Below are positions 20,976 through 32,849 of a DNA stretch of 64,000 nucleotides, in pieces. Every line of letters begins with the position of its first letter. Position 1 is the first letter of the stretch. Under the pieces are notes generated by a model. That model had not been told where the DNA came from and did not search any database. It saw nothing but the letters and a program-made list of their open reading frames with translations. Location: assembly GCA_028023455.1 (NCBI GenBank), contig JAQFVV010012477.1, positions 3,983,365 to 4,047,364 on the forward strand. The letters are read 5' to 3'. The position numbers and the translations under genes are program-made. The stretch is from Epiperipatus broadwayi (taxonomy: Eukaryota > Onychophora > Udeonychophora > Euonychophora > Peripatidae).

Positions 20976-23439
20976 AGACTGAGAATCCAGATGAAAGAGA
21001 AACAGGCTGACCAAGTTGGGATGGTGACACCCTATGTCTGATCATACCTCAACTCTCTCACCTGTGCTTCAAATCCCACACTAGCAAATGACCTGCCCGA
21101 GGCTACACTCAATACTTCATTGACTACATTCCATTACTAGCAAATCGGTAGAACATGAGACTTATTCTCCCTAACTAATACTAAATGACTTAACTAGTGA
21201 TTCATAAAGACTACGAGCAAGAATTGAGACTGAGAGGTGATATATTTTAGAAAATTTAATATATAAATTCATAATTACTAAAAAAAAATGTACATAACTT
21301 ATCACACGCAGGTAAAGGTATAAAGGATTAACAGTTTAATAATTGAGCTTTATATAGAAGGGAAATAAATATACATTCATGATACAGAGTAGCAAACATT
21401 AAAACTCAGGTATATAAATGATTAACATGCAGGTAAATGTTATTTTACATATGATTAATATTTTAGCTTTATACGATAAAACAAAATGTTACAGTGGCTG
21501 ATTAACCTTTACATTGCCATTTTCCCTTTAATTACATAGGAAGTAAATATTATACAAAGTTATGCAGAGATTTATGCCAAGATATATGCCAAGAAATTAG
21601 CAAAAAAAGTGTGATCAAACTAGCTGGAAGGTATATTACTTATCAATAAAGTTTACATCTAATTTACGATACAAATTCTGGCTCGAATAAAGGCCAAGAT
21701 TATTTAATAAGGTGGATGGAACTGATGGAGCAGGACCACTTCAGATTCTATGGTGTATCAAATATATTAATAAAAGAAGTGCGTCTCGAAGGTTTACTCA
21801 TAAAGATTTATTACCAAGTAATCAGTTCTTTGTACCACAGTGCTTGCTATACTAACAAAGGAGACTTCTTTAGTCCAGAGGATTGAACAGCTACTTCAAG
21901 AATGAGACTCTTTGGTCTTCAAATACAAAATGGCTTGGCTGTCCAAACTAACTGGCATGGTTTGATATTAAATAAACCCCAATGCAGACACATACATATG
22001 TAGAGAATATAGCAAGAAGCTAAGCATTGTTTGCTAATGAGCATCATATTCACTCCACAAATCTAATATAATCATTTAATTCATTAAATATGCAAAATAC
22101 AGAGCATCTAGCAGTGTTACTGCCATTAATCAATTCTGAAATAGCACATAATAATTATACTATAGGGAAATACTTAGAATCTGACTTAAGAGTTATCTGT
22201 ATTGCTTAAGACATATAATTACAGATTTTAGGAGTTATTACGAGTCCAAATAATCATTGCACATACACTGTAGAAAATTGCTTTTGCTAAGGCAAATAAA
22301 CACTATTTATAATTATTTATTAGGCCATATTATAGATAGCAATATTATCACTGGTGAAGAAGATTAAGTGCAGAAGAGAGTTTGTCTGTTTCTTTAGAAG
22401 CAAAGGAGCACAATGAGAGCATAAGGTATCGCTCTGAAAATTAATAATTCGCCAAACTCTGTTCTGATTACTTTAGCATAAATCAAACATATTTATGATA
22501 ATGAATGGCTTAAAATAACTTCTAAACAATAAATAAGAAGGTAATACACTTATCACTAAAGTTCTAGGGTTTAAACATTACATATTAAAATAAATATATG
22601 TGCATGTGTATGATTATGATGATGATCAAGCAAGATTAAATAAAGTGACTATTTTAAATTAAAGATACATAGCAGATTTACATTTACATAGCAGAGTTAT
22701 ACAGGAGACACAATGAGCACTAGCTGGATAGTTACTTTAAAGAATGATATTTTAGCATGTTTTACCATAATTCTCAAGAGGGATTCTAGTAGAAGTTCAT
22801 GTATGGGTGGCTTCTCTGAGCATGATTCCTATTCTCCATGATCGGATGTGAATCTGGATTTTCCTTTCTTCTGACACTATTCAGTAGATGTGGCTTCACT
22901 ATTTTAATGCAGCTTATTAGATATAATTTGCTTATGGCTGAGGTGGCTTGTTGGGTACAGCTTTATTATAGCTGAGGTGGCTTCTGGATATGCTCCATTA
23001 TTATCTATGTGGCTGACTTATACTTATAGGATGACTATTGCTGGTTCTTGGGTGTAAGATGATTGCTGTTGTTACAATTTGTAGAAGGACTAGTAGAAGA
23101 TAAATGGCAACTCTATCTTCCACTAGCCGATGGTTTTCATCTTAGCAATAATAATATCTTTTTAATAAAAAGAACTTTTAATAATATTCTCTCTGTGATA
23201 TATATTTGTTTTTCTTAATAATAAAAACTGCAAGTTTTTATATCTATACTCAGCACACACCCCTATTTCTTTCCTGCACTTACTATGTCACTTGTTTACT
23301 GCTTTGAACCTCGTGCTCTCAATTATCTTTTACCACCTCTAAAGAAACTTTCCTGGGGTCCCTCCAAATGGTCAAGTCAGTATTTATGACTGACTGATTT
23401 CCAAGTTGACTTTTTAGCTATAAGGCTAATTAAGTTAAA
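20976..23439. other. Unassigned region of more balanced composition
   Basis: The stretches 20990-21200, 21640-21960 and 22780-23400 are noticeably less AT-rich than their surroundings and contain no family repeat seen elsewhere in the window. No coding motif, long terminal repeat, primer-binding site or splice pattern could be supported. Low-copy sequence such as a UTR, a regulatory region or an older transposon is possible. Confidence 0.45.
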
Positions 23440-23785
23440 ATTTTATTTTGGTCAAATGTGAAAACTCATAAACAACTTTACAATCTGCAGTTTTAAACAA
23501 AATCGTAAACCAAAAATAATTTTAAGAAAATGCTAATCTAGTCAATCTTTGACCAAAACATAATTTTTTTTAGCAAATTTTAGTTCGTAAACAATTTTAC
23601 CATCAGCACTTCTAACAAAGAATAATCTGGAAATAATTTTAAGTAATGCCAATCCGGTCAATCTTTAATGAAATATTACTTTGAACAAATATTAGCATGT
23701 AAACAACTTTACCATCTGTACTTTTAACAAAGAATAAACTTGAAATAATTTTAAAAGAATATTTAAGACTAATCTTTTAAATAAA
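23440..23785 (+). repeat. Tandem repeat, ~115 bp x 3
   Basis: Three diverged units start near 23451, 23569 and 23682. Each carries TAAACAA(C/T)TTTAC, then a CTGCAG/CAGCAC/CTGTAC variant, TAACAAAGAAT and AATAATTTTAA. The first two also share the segment TCTAGTCAATC/TCCGGTCAATC. Spacing between anchors is about 118 and 113 bp. No gene is associated. Confidence 0.75.
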
Positions 23786-24377
23786 ATATTTTTCTTTACT
23801 AAGTTTAAATATAATTCTATATGTAAATTCTAGCTGTACAGACTGTTAGGTTTACACAGTTTTAATAAATGGAGGGCTATATATGCATATATATTATCCT
23901 TACTGGTGTCTATATTGCAATGAAATAGGCACTTATATAGGCACATACTCTATAATTCTTAAGAGCACAAGTTCAGAGTTCTGAATAAAAGAAATACACA
24001 CAATTTGGAGTGAAATAATGTACAATTAAATATACTACAATGACTATAGTAGGTGAAACAGGTGGATCTTTAGATCTGACTGTTTCAATACTAAAAAGAT
24101 TAACATTGAGACAAGTATACAGTAGGGTGATTCCATAGCCTCAAAATGTCTTACAATATTTTGTGAATTAAAATAGGAAGCCAAAAAAAATAAACAGATA
24201 TTATTTAACTCATTTATATTTTAGATGACATTATTGTTTTACAAATAATGCTCCTCAGTTTCAGGAAATATTACAAGAAAGCAAACAAAATAAGATTAAG
24301 GAAATGTTTAAAAGTTTGTGGCAATGGAATTTTACTTGCAATTACATAATGAATTATTTTCATCATTTAGAATTAAT

Positions 24378-24510
24378 TTTTAAATATCTAATAAAAAAAT
24401 TCAAACTTTATTTAAATATTCAACCATTAAAAATAGCACACAAGTCCTTAGTGTTATTACTAACAGCTAAATGTATTTAAAAGGTTTAAATAAAGTTTGA
24501 ATTCTTCTAA
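24378..24510. repeat. Short inverted repeat around AT-rich spacer
   Basis: ATTCAAACTTTATTTAAA near 24398 and its inverted copy near 24485 pair over 18 bp. The flanks loosely resemble the arms of the 31.1-kb palindrome (CTTTATTTAAA and GTTATTACTAA), suggesting a related, older copy. That relationship is inference. Confidence 0.5.
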
Positions 24511-24639
24511 AAACATTTAACAATTAATTTTAGATGATGAAATTAGTTCAAATTATTATTATAAAGGCTAAAGATAAATTAAAATAATATTCAATTGTTT
24601 TCACAAAAGAACATACAGATTGATTATCATGAACTAAAA

Positions 24640-24748
24640 GTTAACAACCATACCTTGTTTAGATTATTAATACATATGGAAATATAATGGTTGAAATTAT
24701 TCATAGAATTAAACTTAGATAAAATGATTTTGGTAGAAATAATCTTAC

Positions 24749-24809
<61 letters not shown>

Positions 24810-25160
24810 ACAACTAAAATGAAACATCTTTAATAGATATGTTTTACCAATTCTTACATGATAATCTGAAAGTTAAATGCTTAACAAAAGAACAGCACAG
24901 AAGTTTTGGACTATACAACAAAATATAAGAAATTTTATTTTGGGACTAGTATGAAGAATTTAATAAGAGCAAACAGATAATAGATATATAAAGAATTAAA
25001 AACCTAAAATAGATCTGAATTGGACAATCCTAGAGAATACAACAAATGTAAAAAAAAAAACCCCATGTGAAATGGATTACCGAGACAAAGAAGTTTGCTA
25101 GAGTGAAAGGGAGAAGCGATGGATCAGAAAAACTGAATTAAATGTAAGAGATCTTTATTC
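24640..25160 (+). pseudogene. RTE-clade LINE 3' region split by (TA)n
   Basis: The relic reads TTAGATTATTAATACATATGG, nearly matching the 2018-2038 stretch of the 1.9-kb RTE copy, then FGRNN, and after a (TA)n run (24750-24808) a degraded form of the VLPxLTYGxETW block (CFTNSYMI) near 24838. It continues into degraded C-terminal sequence to about 25160. The microsatellite sits inside former coding sequence. Heavily mutated and non-functional. Confidence 0.6.
24750..24808. repeat. (TA)n microsatellite, ~58 bp
   Basis: A pure TA run inserted in or expanded within the RTE relic. Confidence 0.97.
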
Positions 25161-25164
25161 TGAA

Positions 25165-26280
25165 ATGAAATGATAATAATTAAAAATGATAATGACGTAT
25201 TTTCAAATGCCATATTTTAAGGAAACACTTGTTAACAATAGTTTTTCAATAAATATGTAGAATAATTACTAAACACTTTTTATTAATAAACTTAATTAAT
25301 AAATACTAAAGACAATTTTTATTTTTTTATAAATGGCAGACTAATATCATTTTTATTAATCATTCGCCCTCCCCGCTTATAATTGAGAAAAATGTCATAT
25401 TTTTTTAAAAAATCACACATATATTTTTTACATTTTAAAAAAATATGTAAATAATATGTAAATGTAAAAAAATATGTAAATATTTCTTAATATGCATATC
25501 ATGATTTTAAAAAGTCAATCTTTCTAAAATGCTTAGAGTGTTTTGTAAATATATAATAGAATTTGTGATCCTTATATGAATTTAGTTTTTTTATGAAAGG
25601 ACAACAAAATATTTCCAGTTTTTTTTTTTTTACACGCTGCTTACAAGCTGTCTTCTCATCTGTATTAAAAATGCAAAGGATAGTAAGTTTAGAATATATC
25701 TGCTAATAATGACGATGAATAAGTTGTAGTCAAGAAGTAAAAATATTGATTTTTGTTATTTTTATCCCAGTTAAAAAAATATATATGATATAAAAACTAA
25801 TCAACCATGAACTCTATTGAATAATTATTTTTTTAAAGGCAGCACAAAAATATAAATTGATATCTAGTAGAACTATAAACTAAACTTCATTTTTCCACTT
25901 TTATGTTTTAAAACTCCTTATGGCAGAGTCAGATCAAAAAAGTGGAGGCCGATCGATATTTTCACGCAGGGAGAAGTCTTTTACTCATGATAAAAATACT
26001 TAGATATTCTAAAAAAGTTGTCTCATTTACAAATATAGATACATTGTTTTACAATTATTATAAATCAAGCCAAGAACGATTCTCTTTATTAAAATTATTT
26101 ATTTTAAATGAGAATTAGCTAAAAAAAAAATTAAAGAAAATATTTTTTTTTTTTGCATTATGTGTATTTTATTTATCCAAAATAAAATTGCACAAATTAA
26201 TACTTATAATGTGTAAATAATTACTTATTTATGATTATTTATAAATTATAAGTAAGGCTTTATGCAATTTTATTGAATGA
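25165..26280. other. AT-rich region without recognised gene
   Basis: A brief GC-richer phrase at about 25935-25980 has no assignable identity. Otherwise nothing was recognised. Confidence 0.5.
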
Positions 26281-26281
26281 A

Positions 26282-26393
26282 TATTTTTTTTTTTAAAGTG
26301 TCATAGCATCGGCCGGGACGCGAACCCGCAACTCGGGCAACTGCCTGCAAGTGCAAGGCCGTCGCGCTGACATCTCGACCACCAATGCAAGAC
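26282..26393 (-). mobile_element. tRNA-derived SINE, family B, copy 3
   Basis: The minus strand carries the leader GTCTTGCATTGGTGGTCGAG, box B GCGGGTTCGCGTCCCGG, the family end GATGCTATGACAC and an A-rich tail (T-run at 26284-26294 on the plus strand). The middle (CCTTGCACTTGCAGGCAG) differs from the other copies, suggesting a subfamily. A short 7-bp direct repeat TATTGAA at 26271-26277 and 26394-26400 may be its target duplication. Confidence 0.87.
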
Positions 26394-26400
26394 TATTGAA

Positions 26401-29400
26401 CACAAAATAAAATATAATGCAAATCCGTTAATAACATTACCATAATTTTTTTTGCAAATTCTTATTGAATAGATAAAATTGCTAATGAAGAAAATCATTC
26501 ATCATTTATGCTGATCTCACTTTAACATGATAAGAACACAGAGATATTTAAGCATTCACGATGTACTTAGCTGAAAAATCTACACCACGGCAGAACCAGT
26601 GCTTATATAATTGATAGGACCTTCAAACTGTATACAGAATTTTGTCAGGAAAAAAAAGGAAATGTAATTATATTTAACAAGTAATAAAATATTCTATTTT
26701 TTTCCACAGAAAACGAAGATCATGCAGGTATAGGGCATTGGTAAATTCAGTGCCTTGATACCCCCATTGGGACAATTTTGCTTTATGATCTGTCATCAAG
26801 TGATCAAAGGCATAGAAGAATATAAGGTAGCAAAATGCTTTATTTATTAATTATGTCTCTCACTCTTATACAGGAGTGATTATAGAAAGTGGATTAAATT
26901 TGGAAAGATTTCCACTCTATAAAAGAGTGATTGAAATGATGAAAATGTTATTGGATTATAGCGATATAAAACAATGATAGCATGCAATAATGGATAGTAA
27001 TAGTATTAATAATAAAATATCAATTTTAAAATATATATATATATTGTGCCATTACAATTTGGTCACTAGCCAAATTTATAGTAATGTGCATGTAGAAAAG
27101 GTAAAACAAAATCATCATCACAATTTTATATAACCATAAAGGAAGTTGTAGGGCATCCAAGTTTAAACCCTACAAGGTCCAGTTCTAAAAGCTTTAAACA
27201 GAGAAAGAATGGGTCAACAATTACATGCTTTACTTGTTTGTGTGTTGATAGAAAGGTAATACACACATTTAAACTATTTAATATTTAAATTTTCTGTTAA
27301 AAAGCAAAGTTATAATGCATACATATAGGCAATGTATGTGTAAATTATTTAATTGTTTTATATTTCAAGTATTCAACATTTTAACTTTCTTTAAAACTAA
27401 CCTATGCTAGATCAATTCTAATATTTTATTCTATACTTTTATTTTGCTTTTCTTTAATTATAATTGGGATTTAAAAGTTACAGACTTAATTAAATAATTG
27501 GGTTATAATTACTAAGCTAGCAATCATATTATTTAAGGATAGTTTATGAATGATTTGAAAGAATGAAGGATGTGTGTACATTACATACAAAAATTTACAT
27601 TTCCTAAATATTGAAAGAAAAGGAAGTATTAAATCTGTTAAATTATTTTTTTTTTGTACAATTGTTTGTTAAAAGAGGAAATCTGTTTAATCAGATATCA
27701 ATCTTTGTAGCAATTTTTTTTTGTAAATGATTGTTTCACTTTGGAATCTTATAATGAGTCAGAACTCTAATTTTTGAAATTGTCTTATCAAGATCTAAAG
27801 AAGGAAGCTCAAAGATTTGAAGTGTTACCTGGATGTTAAAAAGAAAAAAAAAACAAAAGAAAGGAAATAAGAATTGAGTCTATTTTTTTTTAAAACAAAA
27901 GTGTCTGGAAAAAGGATTAAACTTTTCAGTTGAAAAATAATATAGTTGAAAATAAATTAGAGATCTAATTAAAACAAATTTGTCCAAAAATAGTAAGTGA
28001 TGCTATCTCTGATTGGTTAAGTTAGCTAAAAATTGGATATAAAAAGCTGTCTTGAATTATTATATTATTATTGTGATTGATTTAGATTATTAAACTATCC
28101 AATTGAATGCTGAAAATATAAAAAAATGGCTTGCTAGAAAAATTATATGTGTGTCCCATCAGTTCCGGACCCTCTGGGGAAGCTGCACATCACATAGGAA
28201 AGAAAAGATGTTGTGTCTAAAATAATATTCTACACCTTTCAACTGACCAGAGAAATAAGATGTTTTTTTTTAATAGAAGGAAGAAAGCATTCACCTGCAT
28301 TCAAAGAAGATGAATTAATCTACTGATAAATATTAATCATCAAGTCCAATTAATTGTTACAACAACTGATTTTAAACTCAAGAAAATTTACAAATGGGAA
28401 AACAACTGCTGTATTTCATCCACATGCTTGACAGGAAGAGAAGAAAATTTAATATAATGATTTCCAAATTATCCACTAAAGCAAATAACCTCAATAGAGT
28501 CATCATCATCAAATAGTTATACACCTCAAGAAAGAGATTGTTCCCACATAAAACGGAAATAATAGCTGCAGAAATATAGACATTATACAAGACAAGTTTG
28601 AACCCTTGGAAATTCGCCACAAACAAAAGATCGGTAATATGACTTTTTATATCTATTTTCTTTAGGATATCAGTCTTAATAAACATTTTAGCAATAAAGT
28701 GGTATATTTTTATTTAAAGAACTTTTAAAGACTATTCAGATCGATTAAAACAAGAATGTCTTACTAATAATAACTTTGAGCTTCATAAATGATCTTGAAT
28801 GTATAAAATGATTTGTTTATTAATTTTACAATATTAATATGTAAAACAATTTTTTTATTTTTTTTTTATGGTATTATGATTTTAGTTTTAACTAATATAT
28901 TATTATTTTGGTTTTAAATAATATTTTGTTATCATGGGATAAAACACGCACATACATAGTGATATTTTATATGTGTATAATTGTGAGTGAATAATGAGTA
29001 GTATTAGAATATTGGATTATTTTGTTTCAAGTTAAGTATAGATTTCAGCGCTTGGAAGGGAGGGGGAGAAAATAATTTAAGACTCTTTTCTAAAAACTTG
29101 CTCTTTCAATTTTACTAACATTTTTTTTTACATTCTATTTACATGTTGGATTTTAAAGTATGTGTGCCAATGAGCAGATAATATTTTTTTTTAATACTTT
29201 TCTCATGGAGTGAAAATCATGGTCAATGTGACGTCCAACTTAATACAAAATACATTTGAAGGGAAAGGGGGAAGAACGTGAAATTAATCTGAGGATTGTA
29301 ATATAATCAATTATTATTATGATTATTCATGTCAATTTTCATATTTATCTAGAAATTTTTATGTATATGTTAGAACTATAGTAATAAATATTAGTTTGTT

Positions 29401-29966
29401 TTATTAAATGAGGCGTATATATTTCATTAATTGTAGTCTTTGTTAAGTGTGATTATTCATCATCATCAATGGTTGAATATTAGTTATTTAAGATATAAGT
29501 AAATATGCTAAAATTAAGCAATAATTATGAATTTCTTTATAAAATTTAGTTTTATGTTTAGGCTTAGCCCTAGAGCTGTAGTTGAAACCCTTGTCATTAT
29601 CGTTATTATTATCATCATCATCATCGTCATCAATGTTTTAATTAATGAGCTGTTTACTGTTTAAAGGCCATAAATAAATATTGATTTTATAATATTTAGT
29701 GATTTCTTAGTATTATTATAACCACATCCCATAATCTATTTCATGCAAGGATGAGTGAATTGCCATCCTAAATTAGTTATATATAATCTGAGCTAGTGAA
29801 CTTATAAAAATATTGAAACACATTTGTTATGTTAAGATCTGAGAAATGATTTATGTTCAATGAACTCCACTGTGGTTTAAAGATGTTTTACTTTTACCTA
29901 ACTATTAGTGCTTATAGTGATATGGCTCAAAAAGCAAAATCTCTCATTTTTATTAGAAATAAAGTA
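26401..29966. other. Gene-poor AT-rich region
   Basis: No gene or family repeat was recognised. The 102-codon minus-strand frame 28378-28686 has no motif and no supporting context. ATC-rich triplets occur near 29598-29632. Confidence 0.5.
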
Positions 29967-29967
29967 C

Positions 29968-30062
29968 CAAAAGGGATTCAAACCCAGTACATGTGAAAGG
30001 TTATCAGATATAACCGTGTCTAGATTCAGATAATCTAGTGGCGCCCTGCTAGACCATATTCA
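29968..30062 (-). repeat. Possible tRNA-like SINE relic (different from family B)
   Basis: On the minus strand TGGTCTAGCAGGG resembles box A and GGGTTTGAATCCC resembles box B, about 65 nt apart. Flanks do not pair as an acceptor stem, so it is not a tRNA gene. A single copy without target duplications makes this tentative. Confidence 0.4.
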
Positions 30063-30064
30063 CT

Positions 30065-31060
30065 TAGTATTTGTTTAAACATGCACTTAACATCAGACCA
30101 AGGAATGAAAGTGGATAAAACCTACAGTCTGTATACCTGAGTTATAATACATTGCTATAATAATTTGCTTATAATAATTCTTGATAGTGTTATATTTTGA
30201 ACCTTTACTTAGTTATTTCTATTTGAACACCATTTATTTTGGTTACAATATAGAGTTTGAAAATTTTATGAATAAGGATATTGTGATTTATATGATTGTC
30301 TGGAGTCAACAACACTTGATACCTAACAATATTTTAAAGTAATTTTAAGCTATTATATATATATAATTTAGATGGCATTCATATGTATTATCGTACTAAC
30401 TTTAAACATATATTTCAAAAATCAATTTTGAAACTCAAGGATTACAATAAATAAATAAAAATGATTCTGCACAACACTTTCAAATCTCAAAAAAGTATTA
30501 ACTTGATATGTGGAAATTCTAAATATGGCAGAATGAATGAATGGCATTTAAATAATCTGAAAGCAAAATCCATCTTTCCAATATTTATTACAGTTGCCAT
30601 CAACAGAACTTTTAAAAGATATCAAAGTTTTAAAATTTTAAAGTAATTTTGGCAAAAAGTTCATAGGAAATAAAGTAAAAGATGAATTACTTTCATTAAA
30701 TAAAACAATGATATTACATTTACACTTTGAATTCTGGACAAACAAAATAGTTATTATACAAAAGCAACCATTATATTAATAAATAAAACAATTAGACAAT
30801 CATCATGAGTTGGAATTAAAAAAAAAAATGTTAGAAAAATACTTTGCTACATATGTTACAGTGGAAGTAGATGATCAGTGAATTAAACTATTATTACTAA
30901 AAAGAACAGTTTCCCTAAAGTAATCAATGAATGTATACTACAGCATTATTTATTCATAGCAACTTATGAAAATGAACTTCTGTTGTTCATGTGACTCAAT
31001 TAAATTATTCTGTGATAATATGATGAACTATTTCCATCATCTATCATTAAAGGCTGAATG
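30065..31060. other. AT-rich region without recognised gene
   Basis: Nothing recognised. The 61-codon frame at 30461-30646 has no family signature. Confidence 0.5.
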
Positions 31061-31061
31061 T

Positions 31062-31487
31062 CAAATTTTATACTTTATTTAAACTTTACCAAATACAAAC
31101 AACTAATAGTAATAACACACAAAACAACACAGATTAGAATATTACGCAACTTTTCAAGTGGTATTATTTTCCAGTCTTCTTCAGGTGTTACTGGCTTGAC
31201 CAAGGACAATGCTAGCATAGAAGTTGAATTTACACCTTTAAAATTTTAAATATTGAATTTTAAAACAATGCAGAGAGGATAACTTTAAAATTTGTTATTC
31301 AAGAATCTAAAGGTATAAGTTCAACTCCTATGCTAGTATTGTCACTGATCAGGCCAGAAACATCTGAAGAAGAATGGAGAATAATAGTATTTGAAAGATT
31401 ATGTAGTCTATTAACTTGTGTTGTCTTTGTATGTTATTACTAATACTTATTTGTATTTGGAAAACTTTAAATAGAGTTTAAAATTTT
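31062..31487. repeat. Inverted pair of hammerhead-core elements (family P5)
   Basis: Two diverged copies lie head to head: minus strand at 31062-31258 and plus strand at about 31268-31487. Each carries CTGAAGA (31184-31178 on minus, 31364-31370 on plus), an intervening weak stem and GAAA (31155-31152, 31393-31396). Both have the upstream phrase CTGATCAGGCCAG or its variant. A third diverged copy lies at 57435-57700. The organisation of inverted termini with hammerhead-like cores resembles the pseudo-LTRs of Penelope-like elements. The open frame 31058-31249 is a chance reading. Confidence 0.65.
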
Positions 31488-31986
31488 CCAGACACAGTTG
31501 ATGGAAATAGTCCAACATATTATCACATCTAAAATATCATCATCACAAACCTTAAGGAAATTACTTTATGTCAAATCATGTGAAGCAATGGAGGATTTTG
31601 CCTTTGGCAGAATAGATAGAAAGAATTTTTGGGGTCTAATCTAATAATATAAAAAAACAATCAAATATTTGTAACTCAGTATTTTCTATTAACCAATCTT
31701 ATGCTTTTTCTTCATGTATTACTTCCTTAAGTATTTTTTTTACACAGTGTCTGCATTGAAATAAATACATATATATAACACATCAGTCTTTATTTATATT
31801 TTTAATATCAGTAACAGAAAATACAATAAAAAAAACAACAAAACAAAATTATTTATATTTAATATACAAACTACCCATCACATATTTTTATAACACAATG
31901 TTTTGGGTTTTTGCTAAACGTAGTTTACCAATAATTTTATCATAATTTGACAGTTGGATTATCCATTTTTAGTAAATATTAATAAT
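31488..31986. other. AT-rich stretch; start shared with 57.66 kb
   Basis: The segment at about 31500-31550 (AAATAGTCCAACA, then TCTAAAATATCATCATCAC) recurs at about 57659-57712, in both places next to a P5 copy, so it may belong to the same element. The rest is unassigned. Confidence 0.45.
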
Positions 31987-31987
31987 A

Positions 31988-32135
31988 TTTTTAGATCACT
32001 AAACATCACATGATCACTATTTCTCATGATAGCACATTACTGTTATTAAAACAGGTATTTTATGCACAAGCCTTCTGATATCCATTGATTACTCTGGTTA
32101 GCACTGAGTGGCAGTAATGTATGGAGTGTTTTGCT
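31988..32135 (-). repeat. Dispersed repeat family C, copy 2
   Basis: An inverted counterpart of the left-edge repeat. It shows CACATGATCAC near 32006, CATTGATTACTCTG and CACTGAGTGGCAGTAATG near 32083-32117. The repeat class is unknown. Confidence 0.6.
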
Positions 32136-32488
32136 TGTTTTAATATTTTTAGATAATTTTTTTATTTATTTAAAAATAGAATAAGATCATTTTACACTGG
32201 CATTCGAAATAATTACTCAAATCTTTTGAAACAAAAAAATTACAGTAACCTTTTTGTCATTGTATTCATTTTCATAAATATTTTAAACAACTGTCATTAT
32301 GGCTTGTTTTTAAAATAATTCATTACACCTAGTTTTACACATGACTTCAAGCACTCTATATTCTAATCATTTGAACTCTTCATAAATAATACAAAATATT
32401 TTCTTTATGTTTATTTAAAAAAAAATGGCTGAGTTAAATCTAATTTTTGATAAACTCAAAGAAATTCATTGTACTAAAACATTAATAG

Positions 32489-32834
32489 TAAATATAGAGG
32501 ATTTGAACTCAGACTTTCAAGCACCCACCAACTATTCATACTATCTCATACAACTGATACCCATGACCACACACATGTAGAAAAGATAAATAATCACCAA
32601 TATCCATATTTCATGCTAAGCCAGCACTCATCAGTTGGTCCAGATTGTCACCTCCCACACATATATATAAAATCAGTGCTCAGTTTATATTAAGATAGAA
32701 AATCTTCACACTTTAATGGACAGGCTTCAATCTACTCCAACTTTTCAGCCATCCATATCATTGAAAATCTGATGTTGGAAAGCCAAATCCCATTCTGATG
32801 CCAACATTATTGCCAAGCCCATGTTGACCTGAAG
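32489..32834 (-). mobile_element. Full-length hammerhead retroposon, family A, with 14-bp TSD
   Basis: This 346-bp unit is flanked by perfect 14-bp direct repeats TAAAACATTAATAG at 32475-32488 and 32835-32848. It reads on the minus strand from ACTTCAGGTCAACATGGGC (5' end), through TTGGCATCAG, CAGATTTTCAATG, GGACAGGCTTC, TTAATATAAACTGAGCAC, the hammerhead at 32650-32588, ACATGTGTGTGG and CTGAGTTCAAATCCTC to an AT-rich 3' end. Duplications of this length are typical of LINE-mediated insertion. The GTTCAAATCC box-B-like motif lies near the 3' end, an unusual place for a promoter. No open frame. The element is non-autonomous; its enzyme source is unknown. Confidence 0.9.
32588..32650 (-). ncRNA. 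Hammerhead ribozyme inside full-length family A
   Basis: Minus strand: CCAA (32638-32635), CTGATGA (32634-32628), stem II GTGCT/AGCAT with loop GGCTT, GAAA (32612-32609), a weak stem III TAT/GGA, TA (32602-32601), then TTGG (32600-32597). Outer stem I pairs AATC with GATT beyond the GGA bulge. All core nucleotides are intact. Stem III is poorer than in the 15.4-kb copy. Confidence 0.75.
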
Positions 32835-32849
32835 TAAAACATTAATAGA

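Noticed and set aside
20990-23400. LTR retrotransposon
   Set aside because: The composition suggested a low-copy element, but no paired long terminal repeats, primer-binding site or protease/integrase motifs could be found.
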